Assembly (NCBI GenBank): GCA_007644065.1
Contig: VJWN01000006.1
Span: 1,302,001-1,366,000, forward strand
Origin: Margaritispora aquatica
Taxonomy: Eukaryota; Ascomycota; Leotiomycetes; Helotiales; Discinellaceae
DNA: 64,000 bases
Direction: 5' to 3'
Numbering within the stretch: position 1 is the stretch's first letter; each line of letters begins with the position of its first letter. Both the position numbers and the translations under genes were made by a program. The notes under the pieces were generated by a model that did not search any database, was not told the DNA's origin, and worked only from the letters and a program-made list of their open reading frames with translations. Below, one piece after another: positions 61,501-64,000 of the stretch.

Positions 61501-62202
61501 CGTGGCATTTGTAGATGCGTCTTCACTGCGCAAATGACATGCAGCATAAGAAGTCTGCAAGAGGACAACTTGAAGCTTAGTCTAGTAGTCAGGCTTGAGG
61601 CTGGAGCTTGGTCTGGTTCCAAGGCTGACCGTTGCAAGCGCTCCGCAAGCCCGCACTGTGGATGAACACACGCTGAAACCGGCCACTAACGTTTGCACGA
61701 TGAGAATGTGGGCATCTGGATTCGAGCACTTGTCCAAAGGAAGAACTACATTGATTATACCCGAGCTAAAAATTTAAGTCGAACAAGAGAGCATTGAACA
61801 GGTGAGGACATATTCCAGCAACACCTGAGGTGCGAAGCGGTCAACGTCATGATTCACGGCAATCAGCATTCGGCAATCGCAAAGATTGTGGGGGATTGAG
61901 ATGAGCCTGTGTCTTGACTCGCCCAAATCCAGTCACCAGTTGATGTCTCGCATTGCCGCCTCAAACGCTGCTGTAGATTCGAGATTTGGAGATGAATTTC
62001 TTTTCAGAAAAACTTGACACATGGGATGACTTATATATTACAATTGGGTATCTTTTACATCTAACTCATAACATCTTCGTCTCTCATCCATCTATCCTTC
62101 GCTTATCCATTAAAATTCCCATGTGAAACAATACCCCAAACATCCGTCGCTATGCAGAACTTCTATCCAACCATGCCATGCTCCCACCCAATGCATCCTG
62201 TC
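61501..62202. other. spacer between the SMP-domain gene and REV3
   Basis: About 0.7 kb: promoter of the SMP-domain gene and REV3 3' flank. No gene or notable repeat recognised. Confidence 0.5.
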
Positions 62203-64000
62203 CTACCATTCCAAGTCACTCATGTTTATAATCAGCCCAGAAAGCTCCTTCATAACCGGCTCGACAAGACCTTGCTCGGTCTTCAATCGTGCCTTTTGCC
62301 GTGTCCTCGTGTAGAATACAGGACAATCTTTACTATCGCAGCTCACTTCCTCCAAGGGCGACACGCCAGAGCAGCCCTGGCATACTCTTTGCAAGTCCAT
62401 GAACTTCCTTTCTTCAGCGTTGAGTCTGCTTCTTAATGAGAGCAGCGATGCTGGCTTGTCCGCAAGACACTTCTCACAAATGGGACCTTCGAGCTCAAGT
62501 TTGTCCTTACACACAAGGCATGACGAAGATTTCATATATGATTCCAAAGTCTTCTTACTGATACCGAGCTCTTTTGATTGCCCCTGAAGCTGTAGATTGG
62601 CGTCTACTCTTCGAATACGTTGGACCTTTGGCATTTCGTCATACCATCCTCGCACATTGGCTCCGACCAGGTTGAAAATTCGCTCAAGTGGAGGGATTAG
62701 ATTCTTCGAGATGTAATATTCCGAATCGAGTTCGCTATGATCATTCTCGAGAAGTTCCTCTGGGGCAACACATCGATCGATTAGACGAGCACCTGGGGCT
62801 CCAGTAATAACTACGTATGGCACTCGCTCGCCGTATTGTGGTTCTGTACGAGCATCTTCCAGCATCCGTTTGGTACTAATCAATGCGCCTGGCGGCGGTG
62901 GCCCTTTGTCACTGTATGTGCCCAACTTGACCTCTCTTGCAAAGCAGAAATCTTGGACAGAGACAGAACCTTTCATGATTTTCTCGCACTGCTTCTGAAA
63001 GTAGAGTTTAACCTCACTCAGATCAGCAGTCCGAAACAAGATCTTGAGTGCCTTTTCCTCGATCTTCTGCTCAGCAGGTGTGCCATCTCTCCGAACTGTC
63101 TCGATGCCCTTTGCATCAAAATCTGGCTCAGTCTGATTTCTATGCTCGTACTTGAAACCCACATATCTCTTCTTCGCTAAGAGAACACAAGGTAGGTAGA
63201 CTTTCTCGAACTTTAGTTTTACTGGTCGTGGATTCATATTGGTAACCGTTTTAGCGATCTCCTCCCCAATATCAAAAGCTTGATCTTTCGTGCGACCTTT
63301 GAGATAGACAAACAAACTGTCCGTGTCACCATAGACAACTTCTGCTCCCCAACGCTTGACAGAGTGTATGAGAGCGATAGCTTTCTCCAAGGTTTCTCGA
63401 CCTGTCTGAACAATGCTATCAGCAATCTCCGAGCATGGCATTCGACCCGAGAACGATGCAGATGTATAACCGTATGTGACGTTAGCGATAAGTTTCAGCG
63501 CCAATTGTCGATTGTTAAGTAGTCGCTGGAGGGTCTTGTCATCCTTGTCCACCTTCATACCACTTTTCACCATAACTCGAGTCTCAAGGATTTCTCCCAA
63601 CATTTTCGCCAAAAGAGATTTTCGGATCTCAGGCTTGGTGTACATAATGCCATTCGGAGCGATGTTGATATGATCTTTGAGCAATTCAAGCATCCGTTCT
63701 TGTCGTTTGAACTCAGTGAAGCCCATCTTATTTGTCCCTCGCCAATTCACAACTCGACCAAGGAATGTTGAATAGCAATAGTTGTACGCAATCATCACAC
63801 TTGGATACAGACTTTGAAAATCGAGCACGAGCAGAGGGCTATTATAGAATGCGCTTTGAGGCTCCATGACCAATGGTAAGCATTCCAATGCGTTTTGTCC
63901 GCCGACTTGTTTCCGGCTTGGTGACACAAGTACGAAATTTTCTGGCTTCGCAATTCTGAACATCAGCGACTCGACCTTGAATTGCGAACCACGTGAAAAG
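62203..64000 (-). CDS. REV3: DNA polymerase zeta catalytic subunit, C-terminal part (cut by window edge)
   Basis: Minus-strand frame open from the right edge to the stop at 62203, about 599 residues of a protein normally well over 1400. Family-B polymerase motifs: LDFQSLYPSVMIAYNYCYS (region II), NRQLALKLIANVTYGYTSAS (region III) and VYGDTDSLFV (region I, the catalytic Asp pair). The C-terminus has two Cys pairs, CLVC/CEKC (CysA zinc) and CQGC followed by CDSKDC (CysB, the [4Fe-4S] site in Pol zeta). It performs translesion synthesis in the nucleus. The frame continues upstream of 63963 (SRGSQFKVESLMFRIAKPEN), so the start is outside the window. No intron is seen in this part. Confidence 0.95.
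   Translation of the reverse strand, partial: FSRGSQFKVESLMFRIAKPENFVLVSPSRKQVGGQNALECLPLVMEPQSAFYNSPLLVLDFQSLYPSVMIAYNYCYSTFLGRVVNWRGTNKMGFTEFKRQERMLELLKDHINIAPNGIMYTKPEIRKSLLAKMLGEILETRVMVKSGMKVDKDDKTLQRLLNNRQLALKLIANVTYGYTSASFSGRMPCSEIADSIVQTGRETLEKAIALIHSVKRWGAEVVYGDTDSLFVYLKGRTKDQAFDIGEEIAKTVTNMNPRPVKLKFEKVYLPCVLLAKKRYVGFKYEHRNQTEPDFDAKGIETVRRDGTPAEQKIEEKALKILFRTADLSEVKLYFQKQCEKIMKGSVSVQDFCFAREVKLGTYSDKGPPPPGALISTKRMLEDARTEPQYGERVPYVVITGAPGARLIDRCVAPEELLENDHSELDSEYYISKNLIPPLERIFNLVGANVRGWYDEMPKVQRIRRVDANLQLQGQSKELGISKKTLESYMKSSSCLVCKDKLELEGPICEKCLADKPASLLSLRSRLNAEERKFMDLQRVCQGCSGVSPLEEVSCDSKDCPVFYTRTRQKARLKTEQGLVEPVMKELSGLIINMSDLEW

Overview
This window is nuclear DNA of a filamentous ascomycete. 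Nearly every gene is interrupted by short introns (about 45-130 nt) with GTRNGT donors, CTRAY-like branch sites and YAG acceptors. Genes lie on both strands with long, compositionally ordinary spacers. No bacterial-type operons, rRNA, tRNA or CRISPR were found. The gene content and order around the mating-type region suggest Pezizomycotina. Leotiomycetes is my best guess, but that is inference and not shown by the sequence.

The centre of interest is a mating-type (MAT) locus of the MAT1-2 type. In order from left to right the conserved neighbours are CIA30 (36.8-37.7 kb), APC5 (38.9-41.4 kb), COX13 (42.8-43.5 kb, minus), APN2 (43.8-46.0 kb), MAT1-2-1 with its HMG box (49.8-50.9 kb, minus), SLA2 (54.3-57.8 kb, minus), a TEX2/Nvj2-type SMP-domain lipid-transfer protein (58.5-61.5 kb, minus) and the C-terminal part of REV3 (62.2 kb to the window edge, minus). 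The 8.3 kb between APN2 and SLA2 holds MAT1-2-1 and also a divergently oriented, spliced, unrecognised gene candidate (51.3-52.0 kb). It also contains a coding-like exon with a well-formed intron at 46.35-46.57 kb. A decayed cytochrome P450 end sits between APC5 and COX13.

Left half: a secreted type-B carboxylesterase (0.5-2.5 kb, minus) and a Zn2Cys6 transcription factor (4.5-7.3 kb, minus). Next comes a tandem family of four related fungal 'LLRTCKQIY' F-box-like proteins (9.4-14.5 kb, plus), the third of which is a pseudogene. After a 3.2 kb gene-free stretch come RPL21 (17.7-18.4 kb), the Rab exchange factor SEC2 (21.3-23.6 kb), the SF3a splicing subunit PRP21/SF3A1 (24.2-25.9 kb), a secreted acid sphingomyelinase (27.1-29.9 kb) and a three-RRM RNA-binding protein (31.7-34.0 kb, minus).

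Functionally the window mixes housekeeping genes (translation, splicing, exocytosis, endocytosis, respiration, cell cycle, DNA repair), the sex-determining HMG regulator, and a fast-evolving accessory cluster of F-box-like paralogues. All exon boundaries were inferred by hand from splice consensus, frame continuity and family motifs; no transcript data were available.
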